Positions 27,181 to 35,562 of a DNA stretch of 64,000 nt are shown here, in pieces. The stretch covers positions 4,973,001-5,037,000 of the forward strand of contig NZ_CP121648.1 of assembly GCF_029714205.1 (NCBI RefSeq). Reading direction: 5' to 3'. Made by a program: the position numbers and the translations under genes. Numbering within the stretch: position 1 is the stretch's first letter; every line of letters starts with the position of its first letter. The DNA is from Methylobacterium sp. CB376 (GTDB lineage: Bacteria; Pseudomonadota; Alphaproteobacteria; Rhizobiales; Beijerinckiaceae). The notes under the pieces were generated by a model. That model was not told the origin of the DNA and did no database searches. It worked only from the letters and a program-made list of their open reading frames with translations.

Positions 27181-27493
27181 ATCGACCGAAGCCCGAGGCC
27201 GCTCCCTGGTCCGTCCGCGATCCCGCTCGCCCGGCGCCGGCCCGGATCAGCCCTCACGCCTTCGGATCTAGCCCGAGAGCCGCCCGGTGACCAGGGGCGC
27301 CGGATGACCCGTTCCGCGGGCTGGCGCGACGCCCCCGTCCTATGATCCTCTGACGGCGCGCGCGACCGAGTCGCCCGGGCGCGCCCGGCGCCCCGCGCGG
27401 CCCGGCACGCCCGGCCTCCCGCGCGGAAGCGGCGCGGAACGGACCTTGCGTCGCCCGGCCCCGCACCCGCATCCGGCCCTGCCGCGACGAGAG
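27181..27493. other. Gene-free stretch upstream of PEP carboxylase
   Basis: This 313-base divergent region should carry promoters for the small membrane gene (minus) and ppc (plus). It is GC-rich throughout. I see no clear operator, hairpin or gene. Confidence 0.4.
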
Positions 27494-30325
27494 ATGCCCA
27501 TGTACCGGCCCGAGGAAACCCCCGACTCGCCCGCCGCTCCCGAGAGCCTGGAGGCGGACCTGCTCCAGCTGGTGGAGCAGGCCCGGCAGCAGGCGAGCGA
27601 GGACCCATTCCGCAACCCCGTCCTCACCGTGGCCCTCGCGATCAGCCGCCGCATGGACCGGGGCGAGGTGAGCGAGGCGGACCTCGAACCGCTCTTCCGC
27701 TCCCTGCGCGGGCAGGCCCTGGAGGAGCGGGCGCAGCGCCTGCGCGCCTATCTGGGCCTCGACCAGGAGGGCGGCGACGACCTCGCCCGCGCGGTGCCGC
27801 TGATCCTCGGCGAGGAGAGCGACTTCGAGGTGGCCCGGGCCCGGATCGAGCGACCGCGCTTCGCGGCGGTCTTCACCGCGCACCCGACCTTCGGCATGCC
27901 CAAGGCGGTGGCCCGCCTGCTCGCCGAGGCCGCCTCGACGCCGGCCCCGGAAGGCCGGCGGGCCCTGCTCGGCGAGGCGGCGGGGCTGTCCTCCCGCCCC
28001 GACCCGGTCATCACCCTCAACGACGAGTTCGACCAGGCCCGCTTCTCGGTGCAGCACGGGCGCGCCGCCCTCGACGGGCTGAACGAGGCCCTGCTGCGGG
28101 CCGCCCGCGAGCGCTGGCCCGAGCACTGGCACGACCTGGTGCCGCAGCCGGTCGTGATCGCCTCCTGGGTCGGCTGCGACACGGACGGGCGCACCGATAT
28201 CGGCTGGTGGGACACGCTGCGCTACCGGCTGGAATCGAAGCGCACGCAATTCGAGCGGGTTCTGGCGCAGCTCCCGGAGGATCCGGCCGCCGTCCCGGTG
28301 CGGCGGCTCGCGGAGGCGGCCCGCGACGCGGTGTCGCGCCAGCTCGCCGTCGCCCCCAAGCTCGGCGACGATCCGAGCCTGGAGGTGGTGCACCGCTTCG
28401 CCCTCGCGCTGATCATCGAGCGCGAGCGCGCCCAGACCGAGGCGGGCCCGCTGCTCTCCGCCCTCGGCGCGGCGATCGCGGCGACGCGCGACGAGGAGGC
28501 GCGGCTCAGGCTCTGCGTCCTGCGCGCCGGCTGCGCCGCGCACGGGCTGCAGAACGGGCTGCCGCATTTCCGGCTCAACGCCACCCAGGTCCACAACGCG
28601 GTGCGCCGCTCCCTCGACCGGGAGGGCGACCCGACCGACCCGGCCCAGCGCCGCTCGCACCTCGCCTCGATCAACGCGCTCCTCGACCACGTCGAGGCGG
28701 TGCCGGTGGATTTCGGCGCGCTCGCCGCCGAGCGCTCCTCCGCCTCCCGCCTGATGATGACGATCGCCCAGATCCTCAAGCACGTGGACGGCACCCATCC
28801 GGTGCGCTTCCTGATCGCCGAGACCGAGACCGGCTACACGCTCCTCGCCGCGCTCTGGCTCGCCGAGCATTTCGGCATCGGCGACAAGGTCGAGATCACG
28901 CCGCTCTTCGAGACCGCCTCGGCCCTGGAGCAGGGCGTGCACGTCGTCGAGGACGCGCTGCGCTCCGCCCATTGGCGGCGCTACCTGCGCCGGATCGGCC
29001 GCCTCGTGCTGCAATTCGGCTACTCGGATTCCGGCCGCTACGTCGGCCAGCTCGCCGCCACCTTCTGGATCGAGCGGTTGCGCCTGCGCATCACCGAGAT
29101 GATGGTCGCGAACGGCCTCGCCGACATCGAGCTCGTGATCTTCGACACGCACGGCGAGTCGATCGGCCGCGGCGCCCATCCGGCGAGCCTGCGCGACCGC
29201 CTCGCCTACCTCGCCCCGAGCCAGGCGCGCCTGCGCAACCGCGAGGCGGGGCTGAAGGTGCGGCTCGAATCGAGCTTCCAGGGCACGGACGGCTACCTGC
29301 TGTTCGGCTCCGCGCCGCTCGCGCGCGCCACCGTGCTGCGCATCGTCGAGCACGTCTTCGAGGCGGGCGATCCCCCGCCCGATCCGATCTACGCCGAGCC
29401 CGACTTCGCCACCGAGTTCTTCACCGGCGCCCGGCAGGACATGGAGACGCTGGTCGACGATCCCGGCTACGCGGCCCTGCTCGGCACCTTCGGGCCGAAC
29501 CTGATCGACCGCACCGGGTCGCGGCCGGTGGCGCGCCAGTCCGACGCGGGCGGCCCGGTCGCGATCACCCATCCACGGCAGATCCGGGCGATCCCCAACA
29601 ACGCCATCCTGCAGCAGCTCGGCTTCCTGGCGAATTCGATGCACGGGGTCGGCCACGCCGCCGCCCGGGCCCCGGACCTGTTCGGCGAGATGCGGGCGGA
29701 GTCCGAGCGCTTCCGGCGCGCCTTCAGCCTCGTCCAGCACGCCGCCCGGGTCAGCGACCTCGACGTGCTGCGCGCCTACATCGAGACGCTCGATCCCGGC
29801 ATGTGGCTGGAACGGGCGCGGCGGGCGACGCGCGACGGGCGGCGGGAGGAGATCATCGCCATCGCGGGTGCCCTCGACCGGCTGAACCTCGCCCCGCGCC
29901 TGCGCCGGCTGTTCGGGCGCCTGACCCACGACCACCTGATGCTGCACTCGGTGGCGCGCGACCTCGCCGCGATGAGCCTGCGGCTGACCCTGCTGCACGC
30001 GCTCCGGCTCGCGCTGATCCATCGGATCTGGTTCCTGGCCGTGCACATCCCGGGCTTCCGGCCGCAGGCCGGCGTCACCCGCGAGAGCCTGATCGAGCGC
30101 ATCCTGCGGCTCGACGTGCCGGGCTGCCTGAAGGCGCTGGACGAGATCTTCCCGGTGACGCCGGACCCGACGCTCGGCCTGAATTTCGGCGAGCCGGCCG
30201 GGCCGCGCGGGGTCGGCACCTACGAGACGGAGCACCGGACCCTGTTCGAGCCGATCGGCCGCCTCTTCGCGCAGGTGCGCGAGATCAGCGGCATGATCCA
30301 GCACGAGGTCGGGGCCTTCGGCTGA
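27494..30325 (+). CDS. ppc: Divergent phosphoenolpyruvate carboxylase
   Basis: A 943-residue protein homologous to PEP carboxylase, which adds bicarbonate to PEP to give oxaloacetate; in methylotrophs this feeds the serine cycle. Landmarks are FTAHPTFGM with the catalytic His at about residue 130, [24 protein letters not shown] and [14 protein letters not shown] near residue 550. The last replaces the canonical glycine-rich loop (usually GRGGTVGRGGGP), and the canonical C-terminal NTG is missing (it ends HEVGAFG). Length is near the family norm. It may be a methylotroph-type or atypical PEPC; activity is likely but not certain. The ATG at 27494 was chosen by position (MPMYRPEE). Confidence 0.85.
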   Translation: MPMYRPEETPDSPAAPESLEADLLQLVEQARQQASEDPFRNPVLTVALAISRRMDRGEVSEADLEPLFRSLRGQALEERAQRLRAYLGLDQEGGDDLARAVPLILGEESDFEVARARIERPRFAAVFTAHPTFGMPKAVARLLAEAASTPAPEGRRALLGEAAGLSSRPDPVITLNDEFDQARFSVQHGRAALDGLNEALLRAARERWPEHWHDLVPQPVVIASWVGCDTDGRTDIGWWDTLRYRLESKRTQFERVLAQLPEDPAAVPVRRLAEAARDAVSRQLAVAPKLGDDPSLEVVHRFALALIIERERAQTEAGPLLSALGAAIAATRDEEARLRLCVLRAGCAAHGLQNGLPHFRLNATQVHNAVRRSLDREGDPTDPAQRRSHLASINALLDHVEAVPVDFGALAAERSSASRLMMTIAQILKHVDGTHPVRFLIAETETGYTLLAALWLAEHFGIGDKVEITPLFETASALEQGVHVVEDALRSAHWRRYLRRIGRLVLQFGYSDSGRYVGQLAATFWIERLRLRITEMMVANGLADIELVIFDTHGESIGRGAHPASLRDRLAYLAPSQARLRNREAGLKVRLESSFQGTDGYLLFGSAPLARATVLRIVEHVFEAGDPPPDPIYAEPDFATEFFTGARQDMETLVDDPGYAALLGTFGPNLIDRTGSRPVARQSDAGGPVAITHPRQIRAIPNNAILQQLGFLANSMHGVGHAAARAPDLFGEMRAESERFRRAFSLVQHAARVSDLDVLRAYIETLDPGMWLERARRATRDGRREEIIAIAGALDRLNLAPRLRRLFGRLTHDHLMLHSVARDLAAMSLRLTLLHALRLALIHRIWFLAVHIPGFRPQAGVTRESLIERILRLDVPGCLKALDEIFPVTPDPTLGLNFGEPAGPRGVGTYETEHRTLFEPIGRLFAQVREISGMIQHEVGAFG

Positions 30326-30479
30326 GCGTCCTGCGCCGAGAGGGGCACCGGTCCGGCGGCGCCGAGGAGGCGATGCCGGTCGAAGCGGGACCGCGTCGCG
30401 CAACTCCGCTTCGCGCGGGCGGCGATGCCGCACCCGGCCGCCCCGCCACCGCCCGAACCGCCCACCGCGAGGCCCGCCC

Positions 30480-31409
30480 GTGACCGACCTGACCCGCGTC
30501 GTGACCGAGATCGCCGAGGAGATGCGCGCCCGCCCCGACCGCGGCGAGGTCGCCACCTACATCCCGGAACTCGCCCGCATGGACCCGCGGGCCTTCGGGA
30601 TGGTGGTGATCGATGCCGACGGCGAGGTCGCCGCCGCCGGGGATTGCGACGTGCCGTTCTCGATCCAGAGCATCTCCAAGGTCTTCACCCTCACCCTGGC
30701 GCTCGGGATGGTGGGGGACCGGCTCTGGCGCCGCGTCGGCCGCGAGCCGTCGGGGAGCCCCTTCAACTCGATCGTCCAGCTCGAGTACGAGCGCGGCATC
30801 CCCCGCAACCCCTTCATCAATGCGGGGGCGATCGCGGTCACCGACGTGATCCTGTCGCGCCACCAGCCCCGCGAGGCGCTGGGCGAGATCCTGCGCTTCC
30901 TGCAATTCCTGGCGGGCGACGCCGCGATCGCCATCGACGAGTCGGTGGCGGCCTCCGAGCAGCGCACGGGCTACCGCAACATGGCGCTGGCGAATTTCAT
31001 GAAGGCGCACGGGGTGCTCGACAACCCGGTGCCCTACCTGCTCGGCGTCTACTTCCACCACTGCGCCATCGCCATGACCTGCCGCCAGCTCGCCGAGGCC
31101 GGCCGCTTCCTGGCGCATTCCGGGCGTCACCCCGCGACCGGCCACCTCGTGGTGCAGCCCGAGCGGGCGCGGCGCATCAACGCCGTCATGCTCACCTGCG
31201 GGCACTACGACGGCTCGGGGGAATTCGCCTACCGGGTCGGCCTGCCCGGCAAGAGCGGGGTCGGCGGCGGCATCCTGGCGATCGCGCCCGGCCGGGCCTC
31301 GATCGCCGTGTGGTCGCCGGGGCTCGACGCGGCGGGCAACTCGCATCTCGGCCGCATCGCGCTCGAGATGCTGACGAAGCGGCTCGGCTGGTCGATCTTC
31401 GGCCAGTGA
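30480..31409 (+). CDS. glsA: Glutaminase A
   Basis: A 309-residue serine-dependent glutaminase (beta-lactamase fold) hydrolysing glutamine to glutamate and ammonia. The nucleophile motif is [12 protein letters not shown] (Ser-x-x-Lys), followed by the family blocks [36 protein letters not shown], and [12 protein letters not shown] near the C-terminus. The start is GTG at 30480. The gene lies beside gstI and glnII, which gives a glutamine synthesis/hydrolysis neighbourhood. Confidence 0.93.
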   Translation: MTDLTRVVTEIAEEMRARPDRGEVATYIPELARMDPRAFGMVVIDADGEVAAAGDCDVPFSIQSISKVFTLTLALGMVGDRLWRRVGREPSGSPFNSIVQLEYERGIPRNPFINAGAIAVTDVILSRHQPREALGEILRFLQFLAGDAAIAIDESVAASEQRTGYRNMALANFMKAHGVLDNPVPYLLGVYFHHCAIAMTCRQLAEAGRFLAHSGRHPATGHLVVQPERARRINAVMLTCGHYDGSGEFAYRVGLPGKSGVGGGILAIAPGRASIAVWSPGLDAAGNSHLGRIALEMLTKRLGWSIFGQ

Positions 31410-31455
31410 CGCCGCGGGGGCCCGCCCACTCCCCCGGCGTCGCTGTCCGGCACCG

Positions 31456-31650
31456 TCACGGCTTGCGGCTGCGGTCGGCGTCCTGGATCGCCGCCTCGTG
31501 GTACCAGCCGGCGCCGAAGGCCGCGTCCGCGTAGCGCGTCGCGCGCTCGCCCGCCTCGGCCTGCGGCCGGCGCGCCGCCGGGGCGGCGCGGTTCCGCAGG
31601 GGGAATTGATAGATCTTCGCCGTCTCCCGCTGGGGGCCCGCCTTCATCAT
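31456..31650 (-). CDS. gstI: DUF2735 protein, probable GstI-type glutamine synthetase translation inhibitor
   Basis: A 64-residue protein with the DUF2735 hallmark RETAKIYQFPLRNR followed by a basic, alanine-rich tail and the FGAGWYHEAAI end. In Rhizobium a small gene divergent from glnII (gstI) encodes an inhibitor of glnII translation. Size, divergence from glnII and the KIYxFP motif all agree. Two adjacent ATGs (31650 and 31647) can start it. The inhibition itself is inferred from the family. Confidence 0.75.
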   Translation of the reverse strand: MMKAGPQRETAKIYQFPLRNRAAPAARRPQAEAGERATRYADAAFGAGWYHEAAIQDADRSRKP

Positions 31651-31756
31651 CAGCCGGTCTCCTGTCGTCCCGCCTGGCGGTACGCGCCAGTCACCGGGTC
31701 AATATAGCCTCCACTGCCCGCTGCTTGCACGGTCTGCTGCCAAAAAAATCAGTAAA

Positions 31757-31773
31757 TGCACGCAATTTGCGCA
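31757..31773. promoter_or_regulatory. Possible NtrC-type enhancer upstream of glnII
   Basis: TGCACGCAATTTGCGCA is a partial dyad with TGC/GCA ends in a markedly AT-rich island (31735-31805) about 235 bases upstream of the sigma-54 promoter. NtrC enhancers have TGCACC...GGTGCA symmetry, which this only approximates. A second TGCATTGTTGCA motif follows at about 31797. The rest of 31651-32105 is GC-rich leader with no gene. Confidence 0.35.
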
Positions 31774-32008
31774 GAAATGGTCTTGCCGATCACGATTGCA
31801 TTGTTGCAGCGCGCTCCCTCCGCGCCGAGCGCCCCGCTGCCCTCGATCGCGGCAGGGGCGCGCGGCTGCCCATCCGGTGGGCAGTCCCGGCGCGGTCGCC
31901 GCCGCCCGCGGCGCGGGCGCGATCCGGGCGCCCCTCGCTCCCTCCGGGCCGGGACGGCGCCTCGCCTTCGGCCGGGCTGCGACCGCGACCGCGCCGCGGG
32001 AACCCCAC

Positions 32009-32027
32009 TTGGCACAGCCTGTGCTTT
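32009..32027 (+). promoter_or_regulatory. Sigma-54 promoter of glnII
   Basis: TTGGCACAGCCTGTGCTTT matches the -24/-12 sigma-54 consensus (TTGGCAC-N5-TTGCT type), with the invariant GG (32011-32012) and GC (32023-32024) exactly ten bases apart. It lies about 80 bases before the glnII ATG, where NtrC/RpoN-dependent glnII promoters are found in rhizobia. Confidence 0.8.
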
Positions 32028-32105
32028 AGGGTCTGCGCCTTGGGAGGCAAGGTAACTGGCAGCAGCGCCTCAAGCTCCGCATGGTTCCCTGACGAGAGGC
32101 TGGAA

Positions 32106-33143
32106 ATGACGAAGTACAAACTGGAATATATTTGGCTTGACGGCTATACGCCGGTTCCGAATCTCCGGGGCAAGACGCAGATTAAGGAATTCGACAGCTT
32201 CCCGACCCTGGAGCAGCTGCCGCTGTGGGGCTTCGACGGGAGCTCGACGAAGCAGGCGGAGGGCCACAGCTCGGATTGCGTGCTGAAGCCCGTCGCCCTC
32301 TATCCCGACCCGGCCCGCACGAACGGCGCCCTGGTCATGTGCGAGGTCATGATGCCGGACGGCGTCACCCCGCACCCGACGAACAAGCGCGCCACCATCC
32401 TGGACGACGAGGGCGCGTGGTTCGGCTTCGAGCAGGAGTACTTCCTGTACAAGGACGGTCGCCCGCTCGGCTTCCCGGCCTCCGGCTACCCGGCCCCGCA
32501 GGGCCCCTACTACACGGGCGTCGGCTACAAGAACGTCGGCGACGTGGCCCGCCAGATCGTCGAGGAGCACCTCGACCTCTGCCTCGCGGCCGGCATCAAC
32601 CACGAGGGCATCAACGCCGAGGTGGCGAAGGGCCAGTGGGAGTTCCAGATCTTCGGCAAGGGCTCCAAGAAGGCCGCCGACGAGATCTGGATGGCGCGCT
32701 ACCTGCTGCTGCGCCTCTGCGAGAAGTACGGCGTGGACATCGAGTGGCACTGCAAGCCGCTCGGCGACACCGACTGGAACGGGTCGGGCATGCATTGCAA
32801 CTTCTCGACCAAGTACATGCGCGAAGTGGGCGGCAAGGCCTATTTCGAGGCGCTGATGGCCGCCTTCGCGAAGAACCTCGACGACCACATCGCCGTCTAC
32901 GGCCCGGACAACCACCTGCGTCTGACGGGCAAGCACGAGACGGCGCCCTGGAACAAGTTCTCCTACGGCGTGGCCGACCGCGGCGCCTCGATCCGCGTGC
33001 CCCACAGCTTCGTGAAGAACGACTACAAGGGCTACCTCGAGGATCGCCGCCCGAACTCCCAGGGCGACCCCTACCAGATCGCCTCGCAGGTTCTGAAGAC
33101 GATCTCGGAGGTCCCGACCGGCGCCGTCTCGGCCGCGGCCTGA
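32106..33143 (+). CDS. glnII: Glutamine synthetase type II (eukaryotic-like)
   Basis: A 345-residue GSII that makes glutamine from glutamate, ammonia and ATP. It starts MTKYKLEYIWLDGY and shows the beta-grasp part (LPLWGFDGSST), the ATP/metal site WFGFEQEYFLY, the GINAEVAKGQWEFQ block, NGSGMHCNFSTK and the RGASIRVPHS end. Length is typical of the eukaryotic-like GSII of Hyphomicrobiales and actinomycetes, and no adenylylation site is expected. Expression is likely under NtrC/sigma-54 (promoter at 32009) and translational control by the divergent GstI-like protein. A GAGAGGCTGGAA ribosome region precedes the ATG. Confidence 0.96.
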   Translation: MTKYKLEYIWLDGYTPVPNLRGKTQIKEFDSFPTLEQLPLWGFDGSSTKQAEGHSSDCVLKPVALYPDPARTNGALVMCEVMMPDGVTPHPTNKRATILDDEGAWFGFEQEYFLYKDGRPLGFPASGYPAPQGPYYTGVGYKNVGDVARQIVEEHLDLCLAAGINHEGINAEVAKGQWEFQIFGKGSKKAADEIWMARYLLLRLCEKYGVDIEWHCKPLGDTDWNGSGMHCNFSTKYMREVGGKAYFEALMAAFAKNLDDHIAVYGPDNHLRLTGKHETAPWNKFSYGVADRGASIRVPHSFVKNDYKGYLEDRRPNSQGDPYQIASQVLKTISEVPTGAVSAAA

Positions 33144-33165
33144 CCCTCCCGAACTGACCGACGCG

Positions 33166-33195
33166 CGCGGCGGGGATGGCAGCATCCCCGCCGCG
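33166..33195 (+). terminator. Hairpin terminator after glnII
   Basis: A perfect 13-bp stem: CGCGGCGGGGATG at 33166-33178 and CATCCCCGCCGCG at 33183-33195, with a four-base loop, 22 bases after the glnII stop. Only a short TCGCGTTC tract follows, so termination may be assisted. Confidence 0.7.
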
Positions 33196-33371
33196 TCGCG
33201 TTCGGGCCGCACCCGGCGGACGGGGGCGGCCGCTCGCCCGACGCAAAGCGCCCGCCGCAGCGGGGGCTGGGGCGGGCGAAAGGTAGGTCTCCGTCTCGAG
33301 AGATCCGCGTGCAGCACAGCACGGCGCCCGCCGCGGCGCATCATCCATTTGGGGGAATGGGCCCGGGCCGG

Positions 33372-33481
33372 GACCTCATCCGACATCCGACGGATCGCGG
33401 CGCGAGGCGGATGTCGGCTTCGCTCAAGCGCCGCGCGGGCTTGGCATCCGCTGTCCGGACGTGATCGTCCGGTTAGCGGAT
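33372..33481 (-). repeat. Dispersed intergenic repeat, copy C (inverted)
   Basis: Reverse-complement copy of the repeat at 9419 and 26068. Read on the minus strand it has a hairpin (33446-33481, arms of 15 bases with 13 pairing) then GCCAAGCCCGCGCGGCGCTT, GAGCGAAGCCGACATCCGCC and a GATCCGTCGGATGTCGGATG end. The hairpin abuts the stop of the minus-strand yihY gene and may end its transcript. The remaining part of the gap from the glnII terminator (33196-33371) shows nothing definite. Confidence 0.7.
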
Positions 33482-34362
33482 CACATCAGCTTGATCGTGT
33501 CCTGGCGGCTCTGCGCCTTGGCCTGCAGGCGGCGACGGCGGGCGGCGATCAGGGTGCCGTTCACCTCGCCCCCGAACAGGAACATGGCGGCGAGCCAGTA
33601 GACGAAGATCAGGAACACCATGGCGGTGGCCAGCCCGCCATAGGTCGAGACGTAGGCGCTGGAGAAGCGGTCGAGGTAGGTGCCGAAGCCGAGGCCGGCG
33701 ATCACCCACATGCCGAGCGTCACCGCCACGCCCGGCAGCACCATGTGCCAGGGCCGGCGCCCGGCCGCGATGAACTTGTGGGCGATGACCAGGACGAGGG
33801 CGATCAGCAGCGCGGTGAGCGCCACCCGCACCACCGCGATGGTGAGCCCGAGGGGTTCGATTCCGGGCGCGACCATGACCAGCGCGCGCCAGACCAGCGG
33901 CCCCAGCACCACCAGGAAGGTGAAGGCCAGCATCGCGAAGGCGCCGCAGATCACGTAGCCGATCGATTCCAGGCGGGTCAGCCACCAGGGCCGGCTCTCG
34001 CGCAGCCCGTAGGCGCGGTTGAGCCCGACCCGCAGGCTCTCGACCCCGCTCGACGAGAAGTAGAGGGCGAGCAGCGCGCCGATGGTCAGGATGCCGCCGC
34101 GCTGCTCGGTCAGCACCCGGTGCACCTCCGCGGCGACCGGCCCGGCCACCTCGCTCGGCCAGACCTCGAACAGCAGGTTGCTGGCCTCGTCCGCCAGCGA
34201 CTTGGTGCCGAACACGCTGGCGAGCGCCGTGAGCAGGATCAGGAACGGGAACAGGGAGGTGAGGAGCGAGAGCGCGATGTGGCTCGCGATGGCCCAGCCG
34301 TCATGCGCGACGAAGCGCTGGGCCGCGATGGCGGCGATCTCGAGGGCGGTGCGCAGGCGCAT
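33481..34362 (-). CDS. YihY/virulence factor BrkB family membrane protein
   Basis: A 293-residue protein with six hydrophobic helices of the YihY/BrkB family. Family blocks include DGWAIASHIALSLLTSLFPFLILLTAL, GGILTIGALLALYFSSSGVESLRVGLNRAY and YGGLATAMVFLIFVYWLAAMFLFGGEVN. Older names (ribonuclease BN, serum resistance) are not reliable; the role is unknown, perhaps transport. It overlaps the edge of repeat copy C. Confidence 0.88.
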   Translation of the reverse strand: MRLRTALEIAAIAAQRFVAHDGWAIASHIALSLLTSLFPFLILLTALASVFGTKSLADEASNLLFEVWPSEVAGPVAAEVHRVLTEQRGGILTIGALLALYFSSSGVESLRVGLNRAYGLRESRPWWLTRLESIGYVICGAFAMLAFTFLVVLGPLVWRALVMVAPGIEPLGLTIAVVRVALTALLIALVLVIAHKFIAAGRRPWHMVLPGVAVTLGMWVIAGLGFGTYLDRFSSAYVSTYGGLATAMVFLIFVYWLAAMFLFGGEVNGTLIAARRRRLQAKAQSRQDTIKLM

Positions 34363-34499
34363 GGCGAAGGGGTCTCTACACCGGGCCGGGACGGGGCGGG
34401 AGCGCCATTTCGTGCCCCTGCCGCCATGCGCCGGGGGCGTGGCGGGCGGGACGCGGCGGCGGTTGCGTCCGCGCCGCCGCCGTGCTGCCTGCGCGCAGA

Positions 34500-35393
34500 A
34501 TGATGACGCTCGCGCCAGATTCGGCGGCGCTCGCTGCGCGCCTCGCCCCGGCCCTGTTCGTGGTGATCTGGGCGACGGGCTTCGTCGTCGCCCGGCTCGT
34601 CGCGCCGCACGCCGAGCCGCTGACCTTCCTGAGCCTGCGCTTCCTCGGCACGGTGGCGGTGCTGGGCGGCGTGGCCCTGCTCGCCGGGGCGCGCTGGCCG
34701 CGCGGCTGGCGCGGCTGGCGCGACGCCCTCGTGGCCGGGATCCTGCTGCAGGGCCTCTACCTCGACGGCGTGTTCTGGTCGGTCAGCCGGGGCCTGCCGG
34801 CCGGTCTCGCCGCCCTCGTCACCAGCCTGCAGCCGCTCCTGACGGCGGTCATCGCGGGGCCGCTCCTCGGCGAGCGGGTCTCGGCCCGCCGCTGGCTCGG
34901 CATCGCGGTCGGTTTCCTCGGGGCGGGGCTCGTGCTGGCCCCGAAGCTCGGCGCGGGGGCCGACGCGATCCCGCCCGCCGCGCTCGCGGTCTGCCTCGGG
35001 TCGACGCTGGCGATCACCTTCGGCACCCTGTGGCAGAAGCGCACCTCGGCGGCGGTCGACCTGCGCACCAACGCGGCGGTGCAGTTCCTGGGCGCGGCGC
35101 TGATGACGCTGCCCCTGGCGCTCCTCCTGGAGGAGGGGCGCTTCGACGCCTCGCTGCCGGCCCTGGCCGGGCTCGCCTGGGCTGTGCTGGGGCTGTCGGT
35201 CGGCGGGATCCTGATCCTGCTCTGGCTGATCCGGCGCGGGGCGGTGGCGGGCGTCGCGGCCCTGTTCTACCTCGTGCCGCCGGTCTCGGCCGCCATGGCC
35301 TTCGGGCTGTTCGGCGAGAGCCTCGCCCCCGTCCAGATCCTCGGCATGGTCGTCGCGGTCGTGGGCGTCGCGGTCGCCAGCCGGGGCGCCTGA
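34500..35393 (+). CDS. DMT superfamily (EamA) transporter
   Basis: A roughly 297-residue membrane protein with ten helices and two EamA repeats (first from APALFVVIWATGFVVARL, second from AVCLGSTLAITFGTLWQKRTS). Such proteins usually export amino acids or drugs; no specific substrate can be given. Adjacent ATGs at 34500 and 34503 and a GTG at 34482 are possible starts. It is divergent from yihY. Just after its stop are tandem hairpin repeats. Confidence 0.85.
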   Translation: MMTLAPDSAALAARLAPALFVVIWATGFVVARLVAPHAEPLTFLSLRFLGTVAVLGGVALLAGARWPRGWRGWRDALVAGILLQGLYLDGVFWSVSRGLPAGLAALVTSLQPLLTAVIAGPLLGERVSARRWLGIAVGFLGAGLVLAPKLGAGADAIPPAALAVCLGSTLAITFGTLWQKRTSAAVDLRTNAAVQFLGAALMTLPLALLLEEGRFDASLPALAGLAWAVLGLSVGGILILLWLIRRGAVAGVAALFYLVPPVSAAMAFGLFGESLAPVQILGMVVAVVGVAVASRGA

Positions 35394-35421
35394 TCCCCGG
35401 GGGCGCCCCTTCGGGGGCATT

Positions 35422-35467
35422 CGCCCCCCTGGAGGGGCTTCGCCCCCCTGGAGGGGCTTCGCCCCCC
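35422..35467 (+). repeat. Tandem 19-bp hairpin repeat after the DMT transporter
   Basis: Two exact copies of CGCCCCCCTGGAGGGGCTT (35422-35440 and 35441-35459) and a partial third. CCCC and GGGG runs within each copy pair to form small stems. It lies about 30 bases after the transporter stop, similar in placement to the 21-bp hairpin repeat at 20567. Confidence 0.7.
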
Positions 35468-35562
35468 GAAAGGTCGACGGGACGCAAGGGGACGCAGCCC
35501 TCTACAAGCCGGCGCGAACGCCGCTATCATGCGGTGCACAAGAACAGCCGGAGATACGAGCC

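Noticed and set aside
27254..30556. Very long open frame on the minus strand opposite ppc
   Set aside because: It is the antisense of a PEP carboxylase with clear motifs; the frame has arginine/alanine/glutamate-rich composition and no recognisable domain, as expected of GC-rich shadow frames.
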